Positions 8,888 through 18,111 of a stretch of 64,000 nt of DNA are shown here, piece by piece. The DNA comes from Halomontanus rarus (lineage in GTDB: Archaea; Halobacteriota; Halobacteria; Halobacteriales; Natrialbaceae), in NCBI RefSeq assembly GCF_017357405.1, contig NZ_CP071597.1:1178001-1242000 (forward strand), in the 5' to 3' direction. A program made the translations under genes and the position numbers. Numbering within the stretch: the stretch's first letter is position 1; each line of letters begins with the position of its first letter. The notes beneath the pieces were generated by a model. It did no database searches. It was not told where the DNA came from and saw nothing but the letters and a program-made list of their open reading frames with translations.

Positions 8888-10039
8888 CTATTCGTTTCGA
8901 GGATTACTCGGGTGATAGTCCGTATCGTACTGCCCCGGTCGGCCGTCGACGCGGTCGGGATTGAGTCGGCCGGACAGCAGCATGAAGTCGACGAGCGTGA
9001 GCGCGAGCATCGCCTCGACGACGGGGACGCCCCGCGGCGGGAGGACGGGATCGTGACGGCCGATGACCTGCTCTTCTTTCAGTTCGCCCGTCTCCCAGTC
9101 GGCGGTCTGCTGGCTCTTCGGGATCGACGTCGGCGCGTGGAGGGTGACCTCGCCGTAGATCGGTTCGCCCGAACTGATCCCGCCCTGAATGCCGCCGTGG
9201 TCGTTCTCGACGGGCGTCGGATCGCCCTCCTCGCCGAACTCCCAGTCGTCGTTTCGCTCCTTGCCCGTGTACTCGCGGGCCTCCCGGCCGAGGCCGAACT
9301 CGAAGGCCGTGGTGGCGGGGACGGCCATCATCGCCTGTCCGAGGCGGGCGGACAGCGAGTCGAACCGCGGTGCTCCGAGACCGACGGGAACGCCGCGTGC
9401 CTCGAAGTAGATGCTGCCGCCGATGGAGTCGCCTTCCTCCTGGTAGTCCTCGATCAACTCCTGCATCTCCTCAGCCGTCTCTGGGTGGGCACACCGAACG
9501 TCGTTCTCCTCGGAGTGTGCGAGGAGTTCCTCGAAGCTCACCTCGGGGGCCTCGACGTCGCCGATCTGGTTGACGTGGGCCTTGAGTTCGATCCCTTCGC
9601 GGGCGAGGAGTTTCTTCGCGATGGCGCCCGCGGCGACCCAGTTGACGGTCTCTCTGGCCGAACTGCGGCCGCCGCCGCCCCAGTTTCGCGTCCCGAACTT
9701 CGCGGAGTACGTGAAGTCGCCGTGGCTCGGTCGCGGCGCTGTGATGAAGGGTTCGTACTTGCCCGAGCGAGCGTCCTTGTTCTGGATGACCAGCCCGATC
9801 GGCGTCCCGGTCGTGTAGCCGTCCTGAATCCCGGACTTGATCGAGACCGCGTCCGGTTCCCCGCGGCTGGTCGTGATCATCGACTGACCGGGCTTGCGAC
9901 GGTCGAGGTCACCCTGAATGTCGTCCTCGGAGAGCTCGAGGCCGGCCGGGCAGCCCGAGATCGTACAGCCCATCGCCTCCCCGTGGCTCTCGCCGAACGT
10001 GGTCACCTGAAAGAGGCGACCGAAGCGGTTGCCGTTCAT
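8888..10039 (-). CDS. aroC: Chorismate synthase
   Basis: Converts 5-enolpyruvylshikimate-3-phosphate to chorismate using reduced FMN, the last common step to aromatic amino acids. At 383 residues it is full length. Visible family motifs include FGESHGEAMGC near the N-terminus, GRSSARETVNWVAAGAIA in the middle and the FMN-site SLSARLGQAMMAVPAT. The C-terminus ends in a short hydrophilic tail. It is a single gene here, with no other shikimate-pathway genes adjacent. Confidence 0.96.
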   Translation of the reverse strand: MNGNRFGRLFQVTTFGESHGEAMGCTISGCPAGLELSEDDIQGDLDRRKPGQSMITTSRGEPDAVSIKSGIQDGYTTGTPIGLVIQNKDARSGKYEPFITAPRPSHGDFTYSAKFGTRNWGGGGRSSARETVNWVAAGAIAKKLLAREGIELKAHVNQIGDVEAPEVSFEELLAHSEENDVRCAHPETAEEMQELIEDYQEEGDSIGGSIYFEARGVPVGLGAPRFDSLSARLGQAMMAVPATTAFEFGLGREAREYTGKERNDDWEFGEEGDPTPVENDHGGIQGGISSGEPIYGEVTLHAPTSIPKSQQTADWETGELKEEQVIGRHDPVLPPRGVPVVEAMLALTLVDFMLLSGRLNPDRVDGRPGQYDTDYHPSNPRNE

Positions 10040-10382
10040 TGTCCTGTCGTGGGTGGCCCTCCCATTTAGGCTTTCAGAATGCTCGCCTCACGGGCGACGT
10101 CTCGAGGCCCGACCGATCGGACGACCGTCGGTTTTGGAATCGGCTGCGTTCGTCGATCGTCCCGCCGAGTCACCGTACACCGGATCGGAGGACGACCGTG
10201 CGACCGGTGCGTAACACGGTTCCATCGTGACGATCCGTCTCGAGTTCGTCCCGACCGCGACCTCGATACGAGAGTGGACGTTGTCCCCACCCCAGTGGTT
10301 CATATTTTAACAACAATCCGGAATTCAGATAGAGCAAGGCAAAAATTCATTACATTGCGACTGCCACATTCAGAAGTACTTC
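10040..10382. promoter_or_regulatory. Divergent intergenic region with TATA-like box before the histidine kinase
   Basis: Non-coding by composition. An AT-rich stretch including ATATTTTAAC lies about 70-80 bases before the kinase start at 10383 and is the only clear promoter-like sequence. No gene was found. Confidence 0.4.
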
Positions 10383-12509
10383 ATGGACGAGTTCGACGCG
10401 TCGGTATCGTTGCTATACGTCGATGGCGATCCCCGCTCTCGGGACCAGCTGTCGCGGTCTCTCGCGGACCGCGACGCCGTCTCGGTCGTAACCGCATCGA
10501 CGAGCACCGAGGCAGTCCGCCATCTCGAGGGTGGCCGTTCGGGTGCGAGTGCGAGCGTCGGTGCCGCCGACGAACGCGGTATCAACTGTCTCGTCAGCGC
10601 GTACGAACTCGCCGACGGGACGGGATTCGAGCTGCTCCGCCTCCTCAGGGAAGACGACACCGACCTGCCCGTTATTCTGTATCCCGCCGCCGAACACGGG
10701 AGCGAGCGGCTCGCGAGCGAGGCCCTCGGTGCGGGGGCGACGAGCTACCTCCCCCAGTCGCTCGACGACGGCTACGAGACGCTCCTCGAGCGCGTAACCG
10801 AGGCGGTCGCCGACTACGAACGGACCGAACGGCTGCGTCTCGAGGCGGACATGTTCGATACACTGCTGTCGAACGTCCCGGTCTCCATCTATATCAAGGA
10901 TCGGGAGGGCCATCACATTCGCGTCTCCGAAGAGGTCGGACCGACGATGTCGCTGGATCCGATCGGCAAGACCGATCCGGAAGTGTACGGTGAGGAAATC
11001 GGTGCTCACGCCCGCCAATCCTACGAAGACGATATGCGGGTGATCGAAACCGGGGAGCCGATCATCGACAAGGAAGAAGTCTGGTCGATCGATCAGCCGG
11101 ACGCCGAACCACTCTGGCTTCGGTCGACGAAAATTCCGTGGCGAGACGACGATGGCAACGTCCGCGGTCTCGTCGGGATCACCCGCGACATCACCGAACT
11201 GAAACGCCGAGAGGAGGAACTCGAGTTACAGACCCAGCGTCTCGACCGGTTCGCCAGCTTCGCCTCCCACGATCTCCGAAACCCGCTGAACATCGCGCAG
11301 GGGTATCTCGAACTCGCCGTCGAGAACGGCGACGTCGCGGGACTCGAGGAGGTCCAGCGCGCACTCGAGAAGATGGACGAGTTGATCGACGACCTGCTGT
11401 CGACCGCCCAGAGCGACGTCGGACTCGCGTCGGTCGGTCCCGTTCCCCTCGAGGCGGTCGTCGAGGACGTCTGGGCCGAGCGGATGGCGACGGACGCGAC
11501 GCTTCGGACCGAGTTCCCCGAGGAGACCGTGATTCGCGCGGACGAGAGTCTCCTTCGACAGCTTCTGGAGAACCTGTTTCGAAACGCACTCGACCACGCT
11601 GGGGATCGGGTCGAGATCACCGTCGGCGTCACCGAGACCGGCTTCTTCGTCGCGGACGACGGCCCTGGGATCCCGGAGGGTGATCAGGACGCGATATTCG
11701 AATACGGCTACACCAACGCTGAGGGCGGGACGGGAATCGGGCTCGCCATCGTCAATCAAGTCGCCGACGCCCACGACTGGAGCCTGTCAGTGTCCACCGC
11801 GACCTCCGGCGGGGCACGGTTCAACCTCGAGGACTGTCTCGTGGTCACCCGTCCGATCGTCGACGACGACGCGGCGGTCGCCGACGAGATCGCAGACGGC
11901 ACCGGAACCGGCGTTGTGAGAGATGGCGGCGGTCTCGGGGGGTCACCGCTCGACCTTTGCGATCACGTCGATATCGGGACGACCGCACCACCCGGTGACG
12001 CCCAGTACGACGAGGCGACCGACCAGTGGACCGTCTGCGGCGGCGGTCGAAACCTCTGGCACAAAACCGACGAGAGCCACTTCGTCTACACGCAGGTCGA
12101 CGGCGACGCGCGGATCGTCGGACGGGTCGCGGATATCGAGACGGTCAACGAGTACAGCAAGGCGGGGATGATGTTCCGGGGCAATCTCGAGGCGGGGTCG
12201 CCGCTCGGGTACGTCGGGCTGACACCCTGTAACGAATCCGAGGTCCTCTGGCGACCCGACCCGACCGACAACATCGTCAGTTACCAACTCGAGACGGAGA
12301 CGACCGCGCCCCACTGGTACCGCATCGATCGCCTCGACGACGAGGTCATCTGCTACCGGTCGAGCGACGGCGAGGAGTGGGTCCCGGTCGACCAGCGGAC
12401 GATCCGGTGCGAGGAGGGGACCGCGATGGTCGGGCTGGCCGTCTGTAGTCACGACCCGGAGCGGACCTGTACGACCGTCTTCGACCGCGTGCGAGTCGTC
12501 GATCTCTGA
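10383..12509 (+). CDS. Hybrid histidine kinase: degenerate receiver-PAS-HisKA-HATPase plus C-terminal DUF1349-like domain
   Basis: A 708-residue soluble kinase. Residues 1-145 resemble a response-regulator receiver, but the usual phospho-Asp is Ala (LVSAYELADG where LVSDYDLPDG is expected) and the conserved Lys is missing (SYLPQS). A PAS domain follows (about 155-275), then HisKA with His296 in SHDLRNP, and HATPase with N-box LFRNALDHA and G-boxes DDGPGIP and GTGIGLAI. The last 190 residues (from about 515) match the concanavalin-like DUF1349 fold (WTVCGGGRNLWHKTDESHF, YSKAGMMFRGNL). This is unusual on a kinase and may sense a ligand. No response regulator gene is adjacent. Confidence 0.9.
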   Translation: MDEFDASVSLLYVDGDPRSRDQLSRSLADRDAVSVVTASTSTEAVRHLEGGRSGASASVGAADERGINCLVSAYELADGTGFELLRLLREDDTDLPVILYPAAEHGSERLASEALGAGATSYLPQSLDDGYETLLERVTEAVADYERTERLRLEADMFDTLLSNVPVSIYIKDREGHHIRVSEEVGPTMSLDPIGKTDPEVYGEEIGAHARQSYEDDMRVIETGEPIIDKEEVWSIDQPDAEPLWLRSTKIPWRDDDGNVRGLVGITRDITELKRREEELELQTQRLDRFASFASHDLRNPLNIAQGYLELAVENGDVAGLEEVQRALEKMDELIDDLLSTAQSDVGLASVGPVPLEAVVEDVWAERMATDATLRTEFPEETVIRADESLLRQLLENLFRNALDHAGDRVEITVGVTETGFFVADDGPGIPEGDQDAIFEYGYTNAEGGTGIGLAIVNQVADAHDWSLSVSTATSGGARFNLEDCLVVTRPIVDDDAAVADEIADGTGTGVVRDGGGLGGSPLDLCDHVDIGTTAPPGDAQYDEATDQWTVCGGGRNLWHKTDESHFVYTQVDGDARIVGRVADIETVNEYSKAGMMFRGNLEAGSPLGYVGLTPCNESEVLWRPDPTDNIVSYQLETETTAPHWYRIDRLDDEVICYRSSDGEEWVPVDQRTIRCEEGTAMVGLAVCSHDPERTCTTVFDRVRVVDL

Positions 12510-12574
12510 GTTCGACCGGGTTCGAGCGGCGTCGATCGATGGCCGGTCACGGCGCGGTGACGTCTCGAGGGGTT

Positions 12575-13423
12575 CTACGCCGGTCGCGAGTCCCACCGCT
12601 CGTCGTCGCCATTATCCTGCGGTTCGTATCCGAGAACCTCCCGTGCGTGGTCGATGTCGAACCAGCGCCGATCGTTGTCGCTGACGCCGTAGAAGACGTC
12701 GTAGTCGACGCCGTCGTCTCGGAGACATCGATCGACCATGTGCGCGTGATCGCGCCGGGACTGCCACATGCCTTTCAGACGTGCGACCTGCGTCTCGTAG
12801 GCGTCGCTCCCGCGTTCGAAGTCGCCGTTGTCGACCGCTCGCTCGGCGTCGCCATAGGGATGGTCGTACTCGGGATCTCGCACCGCACAGATCCGGAGCG
12901 CGTAACACTGGACGTCGTGGGCGTCCGCGGCGAGCCGACAGAGTCCCTCGGCGTACACCTTTTCGGTGCCGTACATCGAATCGGGGTGAGGCTGAACGGT
13001 GTGGTCGACCGTCAAGCTGAAATTCGGATCGTAAATCTCGGGCGCGTTCTCGACCTCGTAGAGCCCGACCGCGTGGTTCGAGGAGGCGTAGACGATCGAG
13101 TCGACGCCGGCGTCGACCGCGGCACCGATCGCGTTCGCGTGGAGCCGCAGGTTCTCGCCGTGGGCGTCCGACCACGCGATCGCCTGATCGCTCGGGCCGC
13201 CGCCGTCCGTGGGAACACGTGCGAGGTGGATCAACGCGTCCATCCCCTCGAGTTCGGAGCGAACTGTCTCCGCGTCTCGAGCGTCGGCGACCACGGACTC
13301 GACGTCCGGGTCGGGGTGTTCCTCGAGGTCGAGACTCGTGATGTCGTAGGCGTCGCGATCGGCGAGGTGGTCCGTGATCGCGGTGCCGACCGTTCCAGCG
13401 CCGCCGGTGATCAGAACGTCCAT
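12575..13423 (-). CDS. NAD-dependent epimerase/dehydratase (extended SDR)
   Basis: The 282-residue Rossmann enzyme has the N-terminal TGGAGTVG dinucleotide motif, the DLEEHPDPDVE acidic NAD-selecting strand end, the catalytic YxxxK in MYGTEKV and the Ser in YASSNHAV. It most resembles uronate/sugar dehydrogenase-like SDRs. Its neighbour on the same strand (85 bases away, upstream) is a DapA-family aldolase, which suggests sugar-acid metabolism. The specific sugar is unknown. Confidence 0.85.
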   Translation of the reverse strand: MDVLITGGAGTVGTAITDHLADRDAYDITSLDLEEHPDPDVESVVADARDAETVRSELEGMDALIHLARVPTDGGGPSDQAIAWSDAHGENLRLHANAIGAAVDAGVDSIVYASSNHAVGLYEVENAPEIYDPNFSLTVDHTVQPHPDSMYGTEKVYAEGLCRLAADAHDVQCYALRICAVRDPEYDHPYGDAERAVDNGDFERGSDAYETQVARLKGMWQSRRDHAHMVDRCLRDDGVDYDVFYGVSDNDRRWFDIDHAREVLGYEPQDNGDDERWDSRPA

Positions 13424-13508
13424 AATCGGTCGGTTTCACGTGCAGTGGTATCACGGTTCAGGTACCGGCGAGCGTGCGCGTCGGGAATCATCGAGGTGAC
13501 GTTCGAGA

Positions 13509-14399
13509 TCAGTCGCGCTCGGTACCGGCGACCTCGAGTGCGCGATCGACGGCCGTCTCGAGCGTCGAGGAGTCGTCGATGGCGACCAGCGGCGGTCGGA
13601 CGTCGTCGGTCGGGAGGACCCCGCGGTGGACGAGCGCCGCTTTCGCCGCCGGCGCGAATCCGAACTCGGTGCAGGCCTCGAAGACGGGCGTGATCGCCTC
13701 GCGCTGGAGTTCGACGCCGCGGTCGTCGTGAGCGCGTTCGACTGCCTCAGCGAAACACTCCGGCAGGGCGTTCGACAGCGCGTTGACGCCGCCGTCGGCA
13801 CCCATCCGCAGTGCGGGCACGAGGAGCGCGTCGTACCCCTGCAGGCACAGGAAGTCCTCGGGGGTTCGACGCTGGATCGACAGGAAGTACTCGAGATCGC
13901 CGCTCGAGTCCTTGAGCCCGGCGATCCGGTCGTGGTCGGCGACCGCGGCAACGGTCTCGGGGTCGATCCGCCGGCCCGTACACTGCGGGATGTTGTAGAG
14001 CAGGAGCGGGAGGGAGGCGCGGTCGGCGACCGCCTCGAAGAACCGTCGATTTCCGGCCGGTGCGTTCGCGGTGTGGAAGTACGGCGGGACGATCACGGCG
14101 GCGTCCGCACCCGCCGCGGCGGCGTCGGCAACGGACCCGACCGTCTCTTCGACGCTCGTCGCCCCTGCACCCGCGACGACCGGGACGTCCGCACGGTCGA
14201 CGGTCGCCTCCAGCACTCGCCGGCGTTCGTCGGGAGCGAGGCTCGCGAACTCGCCGGTCGTCCCGCACGGAAAGACGGCGTCCGCGCCGGTCTGGACGTG
14301 TTCGAGGAGCGATTCGAGGGCGGACTCGTCGACGGCGTTGTCGTCGAACGGCGTCACGATCGGACAGGTGATTCCGCGCAGGGCGCTCTGGATTGCCAT
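13509..14399 (-). CDS. DapA/KDG-aldolase family lyase
   Basis: A 296-residue TIM-barrel Schiff-base lyase with GTTGE (substrate carboxylate binding), LLLYNIP (catalytic Tyr) and GLKDSSGD (Schiff-base Lys). The start at 14399 is picked because MAIQSALRGITCPIVTPF is the usual family N-terminus; an upstream in-frame Met at 14471 would add a poorly matching tail. The family includes dihydrodipicolinate synthase, KDG aldolase and sialic-acid lyase. The neighbouring SDR gene favours a sugar-acid aldolase over lysine synthesis. Confidence 0.85.
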   Translation of the reverse strand: MAIQSALRGITCPIVTPFDDNAVDESALESLLEHVQTGADAVFPCGTTGEFASLAPDERRRVLEATVDRADVPVVAGAGATSVEETVGSVADAAAAGADAAVIVPPYFHTANAPAGNRRFFEAVADRASLPLLLYNIPQCTGRRIDPETVAAVADHDRIAGLKDSSGDLEYFLSIQRRTPEDFLCLQGYDALLVPALRMGADGGVNALSNALPECFAEAVERAHDDRGVELQREAITPVFEACTEFGFAPAAKAALVHRGVLPTDDVRPPLVAIDDSSTLETAVDRALEVAGTERD

Positions 14400-14579
14400 C
14401 AGTAGGTGTGGGTCCGTCTCCGGGATATTGGGTCTACCGTCGGGATCGCCGGTCGACTTCGTCTCGAGCACTCACTACCCGTCTGGCTGATCGAGACTCG
14501 AGTCGAAAACCCGTCTCCACTCAGTGGCGGCCGCGGGGGTACCCGCCGCTGACAGCGACGAGGAGACGGGAGGCCCCGC

Positions 14580-14732
14580 TCAGGCGAGCTGGAACGCGGT
14601 CGTCTCGCAGTCGCGACACTCGTCGGAGCCGGTCGGGACGAGCTCGCCGTCGGTCCGAACGAGCATCACGAGTTCCTCCTCGCAGTTTTCACACACGCCT
14701 TCGACCTTCGTTACACCACCGTAGAGATGCAT
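14580..14732 (-). CDS. 50-residue zinc-ribbon protein
   Basis: The minus strand encodes a 50-residue protein starting MHLYGGVTKVEGVCENC, with two CxxC knuckles (CENC near residue 14 and CRDC near 39). Such very small zinc-ribbon proteins are abundant in haloarchaea and mostly uncharacterised; they may bind RNA, DNA or protein. The frame is clean, acidic and ends in a TGA at 14580-14582. Confidence 0.75.
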   Translation of the reverse strand: MHLYGGVTKVEGVCENCEEELVMLVRTDGELVPTGSDECRDCETTAFQLA

Positions 14733-14895
14733 GCTTGTATGTCACATTCTAGCGTGTCATAATGAGTGTTGTTATTCGTTCACAATCAGTGATCGGTTCG
14801 ATCGTCGGTAATCGAGTTCGCTCCGTGACGGCGACCGGATCACCTGACGACAGCGATCAGTATCCGACTCGTTCCCGTCGACTGCCTCGGTGCGG

Positions 14896-15516
14896 TCAGA
14901 ATCCCATTCCGGTCGTTCCCGCGCCGGACCAGTCGTCGGTATCGTAGTAGTAAGAGTCAGGGAGTGGGTCACCCCACGTGACCGGCGGGATCTCGTCGTC
15001 GCCGTCGTCTCGCTCCTCGATCGCGGACCGGAGGGCGGCGGCGTCGAACGACGGCTCCCGCTCGAGGCGCTCGAGCAGTCGTGGGGTGACGGCGATTCGC
15101 CGTTTCTCCTTCGTCCAAGGGCCGGTCCAAGAGGTCTCACCGTAGGAAAACAGGACGTCGTAGTGGCGAACGTGAACGTCGGCTAGTGCGGATCTCACGG
15201 CTCGGACCGCACCGGCGGCGATCCGGTAGGCGGCCGCTCGATCGGGTTCCTCGGCGGACTCGAGGTCGATATCGATCACCGGCACGTAGATCGGCTCGCC
15301 GTCCCGGTGGGTGTTCACGCTCGCGACGTCGTCGACCGTCGGCGCCGACGCGAACAGGTCGGCGTCCCGACCGAACTGTCGGTTCTCCAACGCGGTCTGT
15401 GCGTCGTTGGCCAGCGACTGGCTCTCTCCGCCCCACCACTGACTGAGCATCACCGCGCTGACCGCGACCGCCGTGGGCCCCGGTCCCAGTGTCCGTATCA
15501 GCGCTGTCGTCACCAT
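14896..15516 (-). CDS. Uncharacterised haloarchaeal protein with N-terminal hydrophobic segment
   Basis: A 206-residue protein of unknown function. The N-terminal 25 residues form a hydrophobic segment (GPTAVAVSAVMLSQWWGG) that may be a membrane anchor or signal. The rest is acidic and mixed alpha/beta, with a Tyr/Asp-rich tail (DPLPDSYYYDTDDW). No catalytic motif is apparent. It is divergent from the gene at 15689. Confidence 0.7.
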   Translation of the reverse strand: MVTTALIRTLGPGPTAVAVSAVMLSQWWGGESQSLANDAQTALENRQFGRDADLFASAPTVDDVASVNTHRDGEPIYVPVIDIDLESAEEPDRAAAYRIAAGAVRAVRSALADVHVRHYDVLFSYGETSWTGPWTKEKRRIAVTPRLLERLEREPSFDAAALRSAIEERDDGDDEIPPVTWGDPLPDSYYYDTDDWSGAGTTGMGF

Positions 15517-15688
15517 AGTGGAGTGCTCTCCCGGCGGCCATTTAATGTTATGTGCGCGTCATCTGCCGTCAGAATCGAATCCGAGTCGACGGGATTCGGA
15601 CGAATACGGGCCCGTATTCACGATCAGCCCTCCGTCCGTGATAGTCACCAAGATTAATAAAACCGCACTTCCAACCAGTGGTTCGACC

Positions 15689-16018
15689 ATGTCCAACCGA
15701 CCGCCGTCGCCACCGACGCCGACGATCACGACACAGAGCGGCGTCAGTGCCGACGAGCATGATCGCCTCCGCCTGACGACCCAGCAACTTGCGACGCGTC
15801 TCGAGGGAACGCTCGACTGCCAGTTCGACGAAGAGGTGCTCGAGAACCTCCTCCTCGAACTGGACAGAGACGACTACGTCGAGTGGGTTTCGGTCACTCG
15901 CACCGGCGACTACGTCTGGGACCTGACCCAGTCGCCTGACCGCATCGCCGACGCCGTCGCCGAGGTCGTCGTCGACCGTTTCTACTCGTGGTTTGCTGGC
16001 TCTTCGAACGCCGAGTGA
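15689..16018 (+). CDS. Uncharacterised small acidic haloarchaeal protein
   Basis: The 109-residue protein starts MSNRPPSPPTPTITTQSG after a short AT-rich leader. A helix-rich middle (LTTQQLATRLEGTLDCQFDEEVLENLLLEL) and a wing-like end (DDYVEWVSVTRTGDYVWDLT) resemble a winged-helix fold without a clear recognition helix. Codon use and acidity support a real gene. Function unknown. Confidence 0.65.
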   Translation: MSNRPPSPPTPTITTQSGVSADEHDRLRLTTQQLATRLEGTLDCQFDEEVLENLLLELDRDDYVEWVSVTRTGDYVWDLTQSPDRIADAVAEVVVDRFYSWFAGSSNAE

Positions 16019-16714
16019 GGCTCTCGTCGACCGACTCGGTGTACCCGCACGGCGACGCGTTCACGTCGGTTTCGTGAATCGCGAGGACGGTTCCGAGAGG
16101 GGAGCAGAGAGTGCGTTCGATGGACGGGTGAACTCGTCGACTGCCCTCTCACTCTTTCTCTCATCCTCACTCTACTCTCACTCCACTCTCAACCTCACTC
16201 CCTCTCACTCCACTCTCAACCTCACTCCCTCTCGAGACGAAGGCCCGAGCGCGCAGTCGGCCGACCGAAATTACGCTGGTGGAGCGATCTCTTCGGACTC
16301 GTCGTCACCGTAGCCGAGCTGGTAGATCGGCCACACGTCACTGGTACGGTCGCTGCGGTCTCGTCTCCCGAGTCGTTCAGTTCGGTTCGAAGCGATCGGA
16401 GACTGGTCCGATCGACGGAAGTGGGACAGGAAGCGGGGAGCAGGACGGAAAGACACTCGCGGAGGAGCTACACACCGCGGTGCGACGCGACGGGGGAGAC
16501 GTCGCACCAGCAGGAGGTCATTCACCACCGGTTTTCGTCCGCGAGTGTGGTTACGTGTACTACAGTATATTTGAAGAGAGTGTCGCCAAAGAGTATTGGT
16601 TTTCTCGAGTCTATCGGTGTCCTTGATGCGGTCCTCCCCTTCCCTCCCTCGAGTTCGTTCCGACGTCGAAAAACGGCGACGGCCTGCGGAAGTCGTCGCT
16701 GCCGGACGCACCGG
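16019..16714. repeat. Gene-free region with a 27-bp exact tandem duplication (16177-16230)
   Basis: A pyrimidine-rich CT tract at about 16140-16235 contains a 27-base unit repeated twice exactly (16177-16203 and 16204-16230). The remaining sequence has open frames on the minus strand with Arg-rich composition that do not look like halophile proteins. One ends in a plausible acidic tail (16271 onward) and could be a decayed gene. Confidence 0.5.
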
Positions 16715-17026
16715 CTACGGGGGCGCCCGGGTGTACGACAGCGCCCGCATCGCCACACCGGTTAGCATCAGGGCGACGAACGCGATCGCGAGCCACTGAC
16801 CGGCCTGAGTCGAGAGCGCCTGAGCCAGCATGCCGAGCAGGTCGACGCCGAGCGCCATGCTGAGCGCGAACAGCACGGCGACCAGGCCGACGATCGCGAC
16901 GGCCGTCTGGAGGACGGTCGAGGTGAGCCACGCCCCGAATCCGGCACGCGGTTCCCGAGGCTCTTCGGGTGGTCTCTCCGCTCGAGACTCCTCGCGGGAT
17001 CGACGCCGATCGTTATTTCGGGTCAT
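16715..17026 (-). CDS. Small membrane protein with two TM segments
   Basis: The 103-residue protein has a highly charged N-terminus (about 28 residues, Arg/Glu/Pro-rich) followed by two hydrophobic segments (TAVAIVGLVAVLFALSMAL and GQWLAIAFVALMLTGVAM). The charge pattern predicts the N-terminus inside. No family is recognised. Only about 110 bases separate it from the mobA gene end. Confidence 0.7.
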   Translation of the reverse strand: MTRNNDRRRSREESRAERPPEEPREPRAGFGAWLTSTVLQTAVAIVGLVAVLFALSMALGVDLLGMLAQALSTQAGQWLAIAFVALMLTGVAMRALSYTRAPP

Positions 17027-17137
17027 CTCTCGGATCCTCCGTTGTGTTGATAATTCTTCCCCACACGTAAGAGGTGACCCGGCAATCGAAAGTGCGAAAA
17101 ACGACTCGTCACGCTCGGAATCGTCGTCACGGAATCG

Positions 17138-17770
17138 TTACTCGAGACGGATCTCTCCGTCCGAATTCTCACCGTCGAACCGGTGTTCGGCAGCGACGAG
17201 ATCTCGACGAGTGTTCACGTTGTGGAAGCTCCGTTTCGGGAAGGACTCGACGGGGACGGTTACGACCGAGAGTGACTCGAGAACGCCGTGGACGCTCCCG
17301 TCACAGGACCCCATCCGGCCGATCGCTGCCCGCATCGCTCTCGTCCGATACACCGCTTGAACGGGTTGTAACTGGCCGTTCGCGTGTTTTGGGACCGCAG
17401 CGTCGGCGTCGACTGCACGTTCGAACAGGTCCGCGAGGACGGCGGGTTCGACGAGCGGCATGTCACATGCGACGACGGCCGTGTACGGTTCGGACACCGA
17501 ATCGAGACCCGCCTCAAGTCCGGCGAGCGGCCCGCCGTCGGCGATCCGATCTTCGACGACACCGTCCGCTGCTGTCGACGACAGGACGTCCGTGAACGGA
17601 TCGACCTGTGCCGGACGACAGCTGACGACTACCTCGTCGACGACAGTCGAGACGCGGTCGACGACTCGGCCGAGCAACGGGTCACCGTCCAGCGTGGCCA
17701 ACGCCTTGTCTTTCTGGCCGAACCGACGCGACCGGCCACCGGCGAGGACGAGACCGGCTCGCCCGGTCAC
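17138..17770 (-). CDS. mobA: Molybdenum cofactor guanylyltransferase MobA
   Basis: Transfers GMP to molybdopterin to make the MGD cofactor. The signature LAGGRSRRFGQKDKAL is the MobA nucleotide-binding loop, and VACDMPLVEPAVL is the metal-binding Asp motif. I choose the GTG start at 17770 (210 residues), since it overlaps the stop of the upstream DUF2249 gene as GTGA; an ATG at 17794 would add eight weakly conserved residues. It is the last gene in a leftward three-gene unit with the FAD oxidase and the DUF2249 gene. Confidence 0.88.
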   Translation of the reverse strand: MTGRAGLVLAGGRSRRFGQKDKALATLDGDPLLGRVVDRVSTVVDEVVVSCRPAQVDPFTDVLSSTAADGVVEDRIADGGPLAGLEAGLDSVSEPYTAVVACDMPLVEPAVLADLFERAVDADAAVPKHANGQLQPVQAVYRTRAMRAAIGRMGSCDGSVHGVLESLSVVTVPVESFPKRSFHNVNTRRDLVAAEHRFDGENSDGEIRLE

Positions 17771-18099
17771 GGGTGCTGGGGCACGAGTACCCACTCGTCG
17801 GGGCCCCGCCGCTCGACGGTGAACTCCTCGAGGACGTCTGCGGGCGGTCCCGTGGCGTCGAGCAAGTCCACGAGGAACTCGCCGGCTGCCGTTGGATCGC
17901 GGTCGCTGACGACGTGCATCCGATCGCCGGGTTCGAGGGCCGTGAACGCGTCTCGAACGAGTTCGTACCGTTTACGAGGGTGGCGTCCGCGGAGGTCGAC
18001 GGCGTCGTCCGCGACGTCGATCCGTCCCGTTTCCGCGAGTCGGTCGCGGACCGCGGTCTCGAGCGCTCGAACTCGACTCGGCCGATCCGCCGGGAGCAC
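17767..18099 (-). CDS. DUF2249/TusA-like small protein
   Basis: A 110-residue protein with the DUF2249 pattern VDLRGRHPRKRYELVRDAFTAL followed by LEPGDRMHVVSDRDP, a TusA-like two-layer fold. Relatives occur beside nitrogen-oxide, sulfur and molybdenum enzymes and may relay sulfur or redox signals, but the canonical TusA Cys is absent here. It sits between the FAD oxidase (12 nt gap) and mobA (4-nt overlap), in keeping with a cofactor-linked role. Confidence 0.75.
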   Translation of the reverse strand: MLPADRPSRVRALETAVRDRLAETGRIDVADDAVDLRGRHPRKRYELVRDAFTALEPGDRMHVVSDRDPTAAGEFLVDLLDATGPPADVLEEFTVERRGPDEWVLVPQHP

Positions 18100-18111
18100 C
18101 TCACCGTCGGT

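Noticed and set aside
8507..10069. Long plus-strand frame over chorismate synthase
   Set aside because: Antisense to an unambiguous aroC; composition is typical of shadow frames.
12539..13693. Plus-strand frame over the epimerase
   Set aside because: Antisense to an SDR with intact motifs.
16271..16711. Minus-strand frame of 146 codons with an acidic tail
   Set aside because: Most of it is Arg/Thr-rich and unlike halophile proteins; at best a decayed gene fragment.
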